Below are positions 8,864 to 34,989 of a stretch of 64,000 bases of DNA, one piece after another (the stretch's first letter is position 1; each line of letters begins with the position of its first letter). The notes under the pieces were generated by a model. That model had not been told where the DNA came from. It saw nothing but the letters and a program-made list of their open reading frames with translations, and made no database searches. Position numbers and translations under genes: made by a program. The stretch lies in the NCBI GenBank assembly GCA_030068145.1, contig JAPJBO010000863.1, positions 33,415-97,414 on the forward strand, written 5' to 3'. This DNA comes from Diplonema papillatum (lineage: Eukaryota > Euglenozoa > Diplonemea > Diplonemida > Diplonemidae).

Positions 8864-10729
8864 TCACGACTTCTTTTTCTTCTTTTTGGACTCAAGCTCT
8901 TCCAACCTTTGCTCCCCCGTTCGCACAGTTCTCCCGGCCAAGGTTTCGATTGTGGAGAGATAGTTGTCGATAACCCCGCCATACGTGTCCTCCAGCCCCT
9001 GCCTTTCTACGAGACTCGGGACCAAGCACTTTCGCGCAAGGACCACCTGTGCACGCAGGACAGAGTCGGAGATGTTCGTGTGACCAACGCGGGAGAGAAT
9101 CCGCTTGATGACCGAGCACACACCTTCGCTAGTGCTTGCCGTGAAATCATGGGAAACCAATTCGTGAAGCCTTGCCACTGGAAACGTGGCGTACTCCGCA
9201 ATTTCCTTCATGGTAAGCATGCCGACTCGCAACATTGCTTCTTGCACTATGCTGTTAAGAGACGTTGTGTTCGGTGACCCAAATTCATCGGGGCGCACCT
9301 CACCCGCCTTTTTCCGCCCTCTCTTCTTCAAAAAATCTTTGTACCTTGTGCCGTGGTACTCATTTGGGATGTGGCTCAGGGACTCTTTTTCGTCTGGCCA
9401 CAACATTTGTTCCGGGGTCAGGGCAAGCTTGTAGTTGCGAACGAAGGTGGTGCCGTTGATGACATCTTGTTGAATGCCACTAGCCGGAGGGGAGCCGAAC
9501 ATATCGAATGACACTGTGCCGCCTGCGATATGCTTTTCAGGGTTGCTGAATGCTTCGAAGGCAGAACGGGCGACGAAGTGCCAAAAGTTCCGGATGGTCT
9601 GGGGGGTTGCAGATTCCACTTTGGTAATTGCATTTGCTCTTGAGTGCAAACCCGACAGGAGGCAATGCTCGTAACCCAGAATCCGGAGCAACGCGAGATT
9701 TTGGTCCACCGAAAAGTAAGACCTCACACTCGCACATGCAACCGACGTCGAGGTCACTGCTGGGTATTCGCCCATGTACTGGAGCACCCATTCAATGAGC
9801 ATCTTGTCTTTGACTGTTGCGGAGAGCACGAAGGCACCTGCAGGGAGGCCACCGAATCTCACAGAGACAGCTTTTTCCGTGAACAACGAATTTTCGAGGA
9901 CAACGTCAAAACGACGCATCCAGGAGACAAATGCCGCGTTGTTGCTGAGGAACCCAGCGGCAAAACCAATATTTCGGCTGAGGTTGTTCTGCTTCTTGCC
10001 ACCCCCATCCGTCAACTCTGGCGCAAATGCCTCGTGCAAGTACGCTGCAATTCTGTGCACTCTGTGCCGGGCCTCGAAAAAACGAAGGGCGTTACCCTTC
10101 TTTACCTTCTTGGAAGTTTCCGTTGGACCTCTATCCGAGTGGAAAGATTGGAAACTGTCACGCGATATCCCACGAAATTGCCCATGATGGGATAGCAATG
10201 TGTCCATTGCTTTTTCAAAAGCGCCTGCCGCCTTTGCTTGTCCCATTCCTATATACAAGGGGTAGTCAACCCTCTGTTGCTCTGTTTCTTCCCCTTCAGG
10301 CGAGCTGACATCTTCAAGAAAACTTGCAGTGAGATGCAAGGCGGACAGATTCCACGAAAGTGGTGTCGCGTCAGACTCGCATCCAACACCAGAGGGGGAC
10401 AGCTCCGCGTCGGATGACGATACCATCCAGTCAAGGGTCCCTCGTCTTTCAGCAAAAAGCCCGTCCCTGACAAAGAGCTCCCTGAGGAGTTCCTTCCTGC
10501 AGGCTTTGTACGGGATGGGAGCGACAAGAGGCGTAGCTTCACTCAAGTCCTTCGAAGCAGCTTCTACTTGCCGGATACTCATGTATGCCAGGAGTGTCCT
10601 TGCAAGGATCGGTGTGCGCTTGACTGGCTCCGAGACCATCACACACGAGTACTCTGCGAGGGGTACATCGGGTCCCAAAGCAAGTACTTCTCCTGAAGTC
10701 TCCTGACTTGCAACAGAAGTTGCATCCAT
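8864..10729 (-). CDS. Intronless 621-residue orphan protein
   Basis: Uninterrupted frame with even, GC-balanced codon use, so likely a real or recently active gene. First in-frame ATG at 10729; the frame opens slightly upstream without an ATG. Central residues include a patch with NEYHGTRYKDFLKKRGRKKA, and the C-terminus is a probable coiled coil ending in six Lys and one Ser (LEELESKKKKKKS), which may act as a nuclear signal. No signal peptide, membrane segment or zinc-binding cysteine set is visible, and I recognise no transposase, recombinase or polymerase motif. It lies within a region bounded by the 8092 and 11168 direct repeats, so it could belong to an undescribed mobile element or be a lineage-specific host gene. 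Confidence 0.7.
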   Translation of the reverse strand: MDATSVASQETSGEVLALGPDVPLAEYSCVMVSEPVKRTPILARTLLAYMSIRQVEAASKDLSEATPLVAPIPYKACRKELLRELFVRDGLFAERRGTLDWMVSSSDAELSPSGVGCESDATPLSWNLSALHLTASFLEDVSSPEGEETEQQRVDYPLYIGMGQAKAAGAFEKAMDTLLSHHGQFRGISRDSFQSFHSDRGPTETSKKVKKGNALRFFEARHRVHRIAAYLHEAFAPELTDGGGKKQNNLSRNIGFAAGFLSNNAAFVSWMRRFDVVLENSLFTEKAVSVRFGGLPAGAFVLSATVKDKMLIEWVLQYMGEYPAVTSTSVACASVRSYFSVDQNLALLRILGYEHCLLSGLHSRANAITKVESATPQTIRNFWHFVARSAFEAFSNPEKHIAGGTVSFDMFGSPPASGIQQDVINGTTFVRNYKLALTPEQMLWPDEKESLSHIPNEYHGTRYKDFLKKRGRKKAGEVRPDEFGSPNTTSLNSIVQEAMLRVGMLTMKEIAEYATFPVARLHELVSHDFTASTSEGVCSVIKRILSRVGHTNISDSVLRAQVVLARKCLVPSLVERQGLEDTYGGVIDNYLSTIETLAGRTVRTGEQRLEELESKKKKKKS

Positions 10730-10949
10730 GTCGAACCCCAAGACGGCCAGCTTCCTCTGCAACTCGAAGCACGGACGTGGAACTCGACGCCTTCATGCAC
10801 GCACGACACCCAAGACATTTTGTTCTTTTGTGTTTCCTGCGATAGTCGCTCAGTCAGTTGCCTGTGACGGCGTTCATTGAGTTGTTTGTCGTCATGGTAT
10901 AGTGTGGGCATCATGTACACCGACTACCCCACTGACCTCCATTTCTGGG

Positions 10950-11380
10950 GGGGGGTCAAATTTTTTATCTGAGCAGCTCTTCGGAAAGATCTGTGGGCGA
11001 CGCATCGATTTGTGCCCAAAATTCCCGAATACCGACCATTAGGTGGCCTACAGATGGAAAACCCCGGCGCAAATCGACTACCCCACGGTTATGGGCCCAA
11101 GCAAAAATTCCCGAAAAATCCAAAAGTTTCAGAAAATTCACGTCAATTCACAAAAATTCACAAAAATACGTCGTCTTGTTGCGTTAGTGGGGAGTCATTT
11201 GCATGCAAATGAGTACCACAAAAATACACAAAAATTCACAAAGGTTTTCAAGAATTCACGAAGATTCGCAAGAAAACACAAGAATTCACAAGAATTCACA
11301 GAATCCCTTGTGAATTTTTGTGAAATTCAGACCCCCGGAATCATCCCAAGTATGGCGTTTTCTTTTGTTTGTGCGCACTA
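10950..11380. repeat. Degenerate AATTCACAA-rich low-complexity tract
   Basis: Many imperfect AATTCACAAAAATTCACAA units, interrupted at 11168-11218 by the palindromic repeat shared with 8092. No gene. Confidence 0.7.
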
Positions 11381-11499
11381 GCGGAACTCACCTGCTTTGG
11401 CAAGCTTCATGTAGTACGCTAGTACCAACAGTGTAAATTTGTTGCATTAGTGTGATTGGCAGGCCTTCGACTACCCTGAGCACCGCACTAACAGTGCAT

Positions 11500-11690
11500 T
11501 GTTAACACAAAAAAGACAGGCGCTTCGTTTTGTTTGTGCGTGCCGGTTGATCGTTTTCCCACACTTGTATTTACCCTGTGTGTATTCAGGTAAGGAATTC
11601 TGATCAACCACCAAAACGCTGCCTACGTCTTTTAAGCCTGCACAATACATTGAAGGGCAACCCACAAGATGTTAGTACTAAAAATAAACA
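11500..11690 (+). repeat. R175 dispersed repeat copy 1
   Basis: Core AAAGACAGGCGCTTCG ... GGTTGATCG ... GGAATTCTGATCAACC ... GCCTGCACAATACATTGAAGG. Two other copies lie at 13450-13627 and 18568-18728. It carries an internal GGTTGATC/GATCAACC inverted pair; MITE-like. Confidence 0.75.
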
Positions 11691-11769
11691 ACCTACAGAG
11701 CCCTGCAGTCCGATTCGGTTCGCGCCGCTTACCATTCACCATTTTTAATACTCGAGCCGCTCCCCTGCA

Positions 11770-11905
11770 GACTTTGTAGTAGCTTGCAAAGCTTGAGTCG
11801 GAGGCAGCACAGTGCTACAACCCCGTCCGCTCTGTCCTGCGGCTGACTGTCTCGACGAGCTTGTGCTCAGCAAGCCCCAAGGTGCGCCAAGCCTTGTCGT
11901 CGACA
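11770..11905 (-). repeat. Repeat with an inverted copy at 19890-20022
   Basis: About 130 bp around GAGTCGGAGGCAGCACAGTG, reverse-complemented at 19.9-20.0 kb. The following GTGAAAACGGGGTTTAGAGC segment (11920-11960) resembles 60198-60230. Confidence 0.65.
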
Positions 11906-11929
11906 ACATAAAAAAAAAATGTGAAAACG

Positions 11930-13450
11930 GGGTTTAGAGCTTCGTGTTATTTTGCAGATGCTTGGAGCTATATTTGTGTCAAGGTTTTCGTACGTCTCCT
12001 TAACCATGTAAAGAACATTTTCGATGAGATTATGCCAATTCCGTGTTGCAAAAAGAATCACCCTATTTGCATTGCACCTCCCCGAATACACGATCAATAC
12101 GTCGCCGGAATGCGCTGGAAGGCATCAATATATCCGGACTGTCAGCTGAAAAACGGGTTTGGGGCTCAGCGACTCAAATTTGCGAAAGTCTCTGCAAAAC
12201 GGGCCGATGAAAAAGAAACGATGCTTTGAACCGCGGGATTGCTGGTGAAGCTTTTTAGACGACGTCCCCGGCCTAGCCTAGGCTAGGGGTAGATTCGTAC
12301 TTTAATGCTTGGGCAGAGCACTGCCACTCATGCATGGTTGATGCTAACATCAAGTCTTCTTCGATGAAGAATGAGATAGAGGAAAAGAAGTGTACAAGAC
12401 TCCGTACGTCCGGAAACCATATTCGGACTCGGGCCCACTGCTTCTCCCTTATTTTCCTCTGAAAGGGGGAATTGCTTGGATGGCGGTTTTTAGAGTGAAT
12501 GGCACACAGTGAACTCCAGCCACAAAAAATGGAGTAAAAGAGGGTGCCTTGGAGAGGAGGGGGAGCAATACTTTCTGGTTCGCAAAAAGCGGGTACTGGA
12601 ATTCACCGTGTGTGAGCTTTTTTTTTTTTTGACTGTTTCGTGTTTTGAGGTTGCTGGTATTTGCAGAGTCACCGGCCCGCCCCCCCCATGTTGTTCGCTG
12701 AAGTTGGTTGAGGTTGGAATGCAGAATATCTGAAGCGATGGCCTGCGTTAGCCACGGGGTGGCTACCTCTTCGATCGTGCCTTGTCGTAGACTGCAAAGA
12801 ATCTGTGGCGATAATCTGCACAGCAGCCGGCAATTTACAGCAGTTCAAGGAAACAGGGTTAAACCGACTCAGGCTGAGGTGGGACCTGTTTGTTGGCCGG
12901 ATTCCGATTCAGGGAACACCACGGGCGGATGGGCAAGGTATTGGTTCCGCCGAATGGAGTGAGAGTGGTACACTCACAGCTTCACTGAGGGAGTTGACGC
13001 ACCACGAAAGTGGATTAGAGTTTTTGGGTTAGAATGCAAAGAATCTGTAGCGATAATCTGCATCGCACCACGAAAGTCGATCAGAGACCTTCACACAGCC
13101 TTCAGGGGTGTGGCTGGTTCAAAGAAACAGTCAAGTTTCCCACCCTCCCTAACCCCCGGAGACCGCGCCCAAGCTCGTTTCCCCGGGGTGTAATTGAAGG
13201 CAGTCACTCAACATTCTCTTGCGCTAGTGATATCAGTTACGAAGACGTGTTCTTACTTTCTCCCTTCCTTCTAGGCAGTTCTCGTCAGACGATACGAAGA
13301 GCAGAAACTCCCTGTTGCGCCCCTTCCCCGGTAGCCACAGTCAATCGTCAGAAACAAGAGTGAAATAGACCTAAATGTGGCGGAATGGCATGAAAACAAT
13401 CAAGGTGGGCTTTACCGTTTTCCTGGTATGTTTACCTTAGATCACTGGGT
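11930..13450. other. Gene-poor stretch
   Basis: No convincing gene. Contains a copy of the palindromic TTGATGCTAACATCAAGTCTT family (12337-12375), a perfect CCTAGCCTAGGCTAGG palindrome near 12277-12292, and two partial copies of CAAAGAATCTGTGGCGATAA (12797 and 13037). Confidence 0.5.
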
Positions 13451-13627
13451 AAAAAAGACAGGCGCTTCGTTTTGTTTGTGCGTGCCGGTTGATCGTTTTC
13501 CCACTTGTATTTACCCTGTGAAAATTCAGGTAAGGAATTCTGATCAACCGCCAAAACACGCTGCCTACATCTTTTTAGCCTGCACAATACATTGAAGGGC
13601 AACCCACAAGATTGTTAGTACTAAAAA
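13450..13627 (+). repeat. R175 dispersed repeat copy 2
   Basis: About 95% identical to the copy at 11500-11690 and ends in the same TTAGTACTAAAAA. Confidence 0.8.
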
Positions 13628-14033
13628 AAGTGGTAGAACACCATCTTCTCGAGGAAGAAGGCGTGCAATCCGGGAGAAGGGAGGAATGCACGATCATCGA
13701 ACGTCGAAGCAGGTAGGGGGAGGTTCGGCTGTCCTCTGGAAAGAGGGGCCGTAGCAACGTCCCGCTGCACAGCAGAGGGATCAAACAACGTGACCTTTCT
13801 GAGTTATTTTCGCTCCTCGTTTCGCCAGGGCAATAGCTTGGTCTCCGGCCCATCTTCCAAATTTGGACCGCTGACGGCTTTTTGCGTCCTCACTCAGAAA
13901 CGGGCTCAACACAGCGCGACGCGACGTATCTTCACGACAATGCTGGGCCCTGAGTGCCTCGGATTGCACATTGGCCACCTTTGCCGGGGGCCTGGGTGAT
14001 GGTGTAGACTACAGGCCTTACGTTCAGCATGCC

Positions 14034-14127
14034 GAACGTACTGATTTCAGCACGTTAATTTTCTTAGTTTCTTTTTGTACACATACTGAATCAGTACGTG
14101 TACACGTGCTGAAATCAGTACGTTATC
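14034..14127. repeat. Foldback with perfect ~21-bp arms
   Basis: Arm ACGTACTGATTTCAGCACG near 14036 and its exact reverse complement near 14107 are separated by about 50 bp. A fragment of the motif recurs at 15527-15555. Confidence 0.8.
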
Positions 14128-14296
14128 AGCACGTACTATCTTTTCTGCAGATTCATCTGGGGAAGTCAACCGCAGTACCGGGGATTCCGGTCGGGCAGAT
14201 CCTGCTGTTGCTTACCACCGCGACACTGGAGGGTTGAGACCGGAGAGGAGGAAGAGGCAAAGACATGCAGCACGGGCAGGAGAGCCCCCTATGCTC

Positions 14297-16243
14297 TATT
14301 TCTTTTTCGTAATACCTACCCCCCCCCCGTGTTTAAGATCGCGTTTTTCCGTGTTTAAGATCGCCCCCCAAAAAAACCGATCTTATACACGGGGGGGGAC
14401 GATCTTAAACACGGGGGGGGACAAAAACACCCCAAAAATTTTTTTTCCGCTGCGCGGGGCCTTGAACCCCCCCCCCACCCCTCCATCCAAACCAGACTAC
14501 ACCGCTGTCCTGTCTGCAGACACTCAGGTTCCGCGCTGATGATGGTCCGCCTTATGTGTCCGTGGCTTAGAGGACCGAAACACGGCGCAGACGGGACCAG
14601 TGCGGTGTTGAGCACATACCCATTCCAAGCACGTTCTTGCAATCCCCCCACCCCCCAGTGCTGATGCTAAGGCCCCTAAACTCGGCATCGTTGTCAGCCG
14701 GACGGCAAGTGGGGCCCTTTTGAGGCTGTTTTTGGGGTGTTTCCCAGAGGAGTAAACGTTGCTTCCGTTTGTTTGGGCTTTCTTTTGTGAAAGTCAGGGT
14801 GCAAAGACGAGCCTGCCCACAGAGCACTTTTGAAGGCAGAATCTATGTCTGCATCTTGTGTGTTCGCCGGAAACGCGACCACCAAGTTTCTAGATTCTTT
14901 GGCGGGTCCAGGTGATGCCCTTCGTTCCCCTCATATTCGTGCTGCGACGAGAGGCTCTTCTCCGTGAGACGGGTGTGTCAACTTCAATGAACTCAATAGG
15001 ACGGCCAGGATCAAATACCCCTTGATTCCCCTTTCTGCAGAGGTTTTGCATTCGGAAGACCAGCAGAAGGAAAAAAACCGCAACTTACCACGGGCAACCA
15101 AGGATCTGTGTATCTCCCAACTTGGGGGGCCCAAGAGATATTTTCCCGCCAGAACCTCCCACAGAAAAGTACCCCAAAAAAAAAAATTTCCGCTGCGCGG
15201 GGCCAAAATCCCCCCCCACAGTAAAACACCCAAAAAAAAAAATTTCCCGCTGCGCGGGACCCCACCCCACTCCCCCCCCGTGTATAAGATCGCCCTCATT
15301 TCTCAAAAAAACCGATCTTATACACGGGGGGGGGGAGGGCGCGATCTTAAACACGGGGGGGGGTAGGTAACAATTAATTGTAAACACGAAAGAGAACGCT
15401 GGCAGCGTGTTTGGGAGAAGTTTAGCCTACCGATCATATTCACTCACTATCACTCACTAACAGGCTAAACCTCCCCCGGCACGTACAAACAAAAACATGG
15501 CACTAACTCGGACTGACAGTCCCAATGTGGCCCCACGTACTGATTTTCAGTAGGTATTTAGGTCCAAGACAAAAGAGCTGCGTAAGCCCTGGGTGTAGTG
15601 CCATTTTTCTTCCTTTTCTCCGCCAGCTGTTCCAATTTTGGACTGACAGCCCCAATGTGGATATAGAAGCTAATCCCCTGGTTTAGCGCGTGCCGATGAA
15701 TCGAACTTCCCTCGCCCGCTATGCGCGGTGTTCACCACCCCCACCTGCACGTGTGAGCGGGCGGTGAGTTTGCCTGCGCTGTCAACGCACTACGGTTCTT
15801 TGGATGTGCTCTCACAACCATGGCCACCGCGCTGACGGTTTTCAAGTTCGCAAAGGGCATGCATTTGGTATGGGAAAGGTGCGAGATGGGGCTAACAGAG
15901 CTACGCTTCGTTTAACCGCGAATACGAGAATCAGGCAAATCCTCGCTCATTTCGCCCGAGACCCCTATCCTTGAATGCGCGTCGAGGGCCTCAAAAAAAG
16001 CTGGAGTAAGATACCCGAGGCCGGCAGCCTCCTCAAGTATTTCCTACGAGCCGCAGGTGCGTATACAAGAAAAGTGTGCTACGCCCGTAACGTGTAAATA
16101 ATGGACACCCACGTTTTGTACGTGCCGGGGGAGGATTAGCCTGTTAGTGAGTGATAGTGAATGATCGGTAGGCTAATCTTCTCCCAAACACGCTGCCAGC
16201 GTTCTCTTTCGTGTTTACAATTAATTGTTATTACGAAAAAGCA
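14297..16243. mobile_element. Foldback element with ~130-bp inverted arms
   Basis: The left arm (14297-14309 plus 15367-15492) and right arm (16105-16243) are reverse complements. Outer sequence is CTTTTTCGTAATAACAATTA and the inner end is GGCACGTACAAAC. Each arm contains its own small TAGCCT...AGGCTA fold. A solo right-type arm lies at 33357-33465. The 15493-16104 core is non-coding. The left arm is interrupted by the element at 14310-15366. Confidence 0.75.
14310..15366. mobile_element. TA-flanked TIR element inserted in the foldback arm
   Basis: Ends are CCTACCCCCCCC...GTGTTTAAGATCG and its inverse, with further nested GATCTTATACACGGGG copies just inside. The uninterrupted sister arm shows that the insertion duplicated a TA dinucleotide, as Tc1/mariner-type elements do. 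The interior has three CCGCTGCGCGGG motifs near poly(A/T) and no transposase that I recognise. Confidence 0.7.
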
Positions 16244-16494
16244 GGCGTGGCGTCCACCTTTCAACTCACTCATCCTCTTCAACAAGCCTGCAACGACAAC
16301 GACGGGATTATTCGGTAACCGTGCTCGATGCGAGGTTTATGCCTCGGATTGCCCACGATAGAAGTGTGAGAAAAGCTGCACAATGCAGGCAGGTGACACT
16401 TTCCGCTGTGTGTGCGCTTGCGGCATACTCCACACGCACACAGCAATGGTTCTTTGTCGAATATATATTTCTGTCCAAACCTCCATATTCCTTT

Positions 16495-16695
16495 TTTGGC
16501 ACACCCACTGTTATATCAATGTAATGGGCCAAATTTGACGGAAAACCACTGTTACATCAATATAATGGCCCAAATTTGACGGAAAACCACTGTTACATCG
16601 ATGTAAAGGGCAGAATTTGACGGATAAACACTGTCACATCAATGTAATGGGCAGAATAACCTCTGTTACATCAATGTAATGGCCCTAATACTATG
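16495..16695. repeat. ~50-bp tandem repeat, about five units
   Basis: Units contain TGTTACATCAATGTAATGGG and AATTTGACGGAAAACCAC. The TTACATCAATGTAA part is itself palindromic. Confidence 0.85.
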
Positions 16696-16907
16696 ATGTT
16701 TTCCCGTGTTTGAAGGTAGAAATGAGAATGCCGCGCTTGCTAAACGCGGGTATCCTGCCGTGCCAGTTTAGTCAAAAAAAGCCGATCCACAATGCTGATG
16801 TCTTGGACACAGATGCGATCCCGATCACAAGCTTCGCCGAATGTTCCTGCGTTTATTTTTTCATCTTTTGAGCAGCTCCTGCAAGCGGTCTGGCCCCAAA
16901 ACCTTGT

Positions 16908-17080
16908 TAGAGTTAAAGTTCGCTTGAAATTCCGGGGGTTTAGGGTCTCCGTGTGACCGTTCATGAATGGGTTCTCTTAGCAAGAAAGGGCTATATGGTT
17001 ACGGGTTGTATATTTAGTGCACGCTTTCGATATGGGTTATGGCTAGCAATGTCCGGGACGGCTTGTGACCGACACCAAGT
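16908..17080 (+). repeat. E70 dispersed element (long form)
   Basis: GTTAGAGTTAAAGTTCGCTT head, CCGGGGGTTTAGGGTCTCCG, then GACCGTTCATGAATGGGTTC. About 90% alike to 18889-19060 over about 160 bp, including the ATATTTAGTGCACGCTTTCG downstream part. Confidence 0.8.
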
Positions 17081-17333
17081 ACACTCCATTTTTCTCACAC
17101 ATTTTGTGCGGTGGCTGACCTTTGTTGCCCGAGCTACTTGGTGCAAAGTGTCGTTGTTGAAAGATCTCCAAGCTACTTTCTTGTTTGTTTGTTGAGATTG
17201 AACTCAGGTTGAGCACATCTTTTGATTGAGACTAATCCCTGGAACCTCAAAAGTGTAATAGAGTAAAAGGTTCAGTATATCACTCGCGCGGTTTTTTGTC
17301 CCACCATGGGTTTCTGGGGTTCCGGGCAAGGGG

Positions 17334-17565
17334 TGGTCAAAATACTCGAGGGGCTGCCTTGTGCTTACTTCGAAGGAGGCTAGAGGGGGAGAAACAATAC
17401 AACTACAAAATGGGTCTTTTTTGTTGAACGCTTACGCCCGCCACTAAACCCAGATTCACCTGGGTTTCGTGTGGGCTATAGCACATTTACCTCCTTTAAT
17501 ATTTTGCAGCTGGCAGCCTCCTCAAGTATTTCCTACAAAACAGGTGCTTATACAAGAAAACTTCT
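17334..17565 (+). repeat. R160 dispersed repeat, long copy
   Basis: About 90% alike to 57508-57722, including the GAGGCTAGAGGGGGAGAAAC leader. Confidence 0.8.
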
Positions 17566-18256
17566 TCCGAGGACTCACACCGGGGCTTAGATTCTGGAAA
17601 GGAAATGGCGTGCGCATCTAAACGGCTGAAAAGTCGGTTTTCCGTAAACAGGATTTCGCATTTTGGAGTCGCAAAAGTCTCTGTTTCACAGGTTCAAACG
17701 ACTGTCAAAAAAGTCCCTGCAGATGCTCTTCAAAATATATGATAGTCTTAGTTGCATTGTCGCTACACGTAGTGCAGCGCCAGGCTGTTGCGGCCCATCA
17801 CGACAGATCGCGATAAAGTGTGCAGCGCTTGCCGGCGCCCTTCAGCCGCCAGCCCTCTGTGCCCTTCATGCTTTTTGCCATGCCCGCAACTCAGGAAATC
17901 CAGACAAAATGTCCGACTTTGCTGTGTCACCCACCTCTTGATCGGTCCCGTCACCGAACAGAACGAATTCTGTAGTGGCCGCCTGCACCTACTTCATATA
18001 CAATTCAAGAAAGCGGTGATCCCCCAATGTTTGTCTTCCCATACTGTAGGCTGCCCCCCAATGTTAGTCATGTCGTGTAATTGGCGAGATGTGTCCCACC
18101 GGACGCAACGCTCACCAGCAGCCTCTACCAGAACCCAGTTGACAAGCCAAGTGTGGGATAGGGACGTGTTCCCGCAGTACGACTCGGCTCTGTGCGCTGA
18201 GCGCGCTCGGAAGTGGGAGGTGCAGAGGCCGGTGCTGACACGCTCTGCGTATCCAG

Positions 18257-18433
18257 TATTGGTGCCCGCGTCGCGACAAGTGCGAAGAAGCCCTAGCCCC
18301 GCTAGCTCCACAAGTACTCGACTTTCAGGACGCAGTGGCAGGAGACGCCGACATCGTGAAGGCCCTGCCCGCGGGAAAGTACATGCTACTCCATGCGATT
18401 GACTGGGATGGTATCCCAATCTACGTTCAGTAG
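18257..18433 (+). CDS. Terminal-exon-like fragment with a relative at 60.4 kb
   Basis: After a TATCCAG acceptor-like site there is an open frame of 58 codons plus TAG in phase 0. It starts YWCPRRDKCEEALAPLAPQ and ends HAIDWDGIPIYVQ. Its LAPLAPQVLDFQDAVAGD segment matches the C-terminal TPLAPQMLDLDDAMAGDD of the minus-strand frame at 60396-60731 with conservative changes in the same codon phase, which argues for shared coding ancestry. WCPxxxxC hints at a thiol or zinc site, but this is weak. No upstream exon is identified. Confidence 0.4.
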   Translation, partial: YWCPRRDKCEEALAPLAPQVLDFQDAVAGDADIVKALPAGKYMLLHAIDWDGIPIYVQ

Positions 18434-18567
18434 ATCCATTTGTTCTAGGGTAGGCACAGCCGGCATATTTTTTGTTTGTGCGTACGTGTGTAAACCCTGT
18501 TTTGAGTGATTTAACACAGCACGCTGCCATCCGACACTCTTTGATATAGACAAGCAAGCTTGCTACC

Positions 18568-18728
18568 ATAAAAAGACAGGCGCTTCGACTTGTGCGTGCC
18601 CGTTGTGTATCTACCTTGTGTCATCTTCAGGTAAGGAATTTTGATCAACCACCAAAAACGCGGCCGCCCACGTCTTTTTAGCCTGCACTATACATTGAAG
18701 GGCGACCCGCAAGATTGTCGGCACTAAA
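18568..18728 (+). repeat. R175 dispersed repeat copy 3
   Basis: Diverged copy of the family at 11500 and 13450. It ends 22 bp before the stop codon of the PP4R3 gene. Confidence 0.75.
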
Positions 18729-18750
18729 AAGAAGAGAGACGAAACGAAAA

Positions 18751-34713
<15,963 letters not shown>

Positions 34714-34989
34714 TTGGCGGGCTGAAACCCCACCCCCCGGCACCCCCACCCCAGCTGCCGTCCCGCGTCGTCCGTCCTGATTGCGCTTTGCTGCTCCCTT
34801 ACCTCCGACGGCCCTTTAGTGCTGGTCTTTCTGTGTTCGTGTTGCCTACCCCTCCACCCGTACTGCCCGCCACCTCGCCGGGGAGGGGGAGCGCCTGGTG
34901 CTTAGACGGTTTCGAGTGTCAAGACTGCTTCCCTACCCCCAACGACCCCCTTCGGTGAGTGGTCGTCGCCGTTCATGGTGTGCTCCAGC

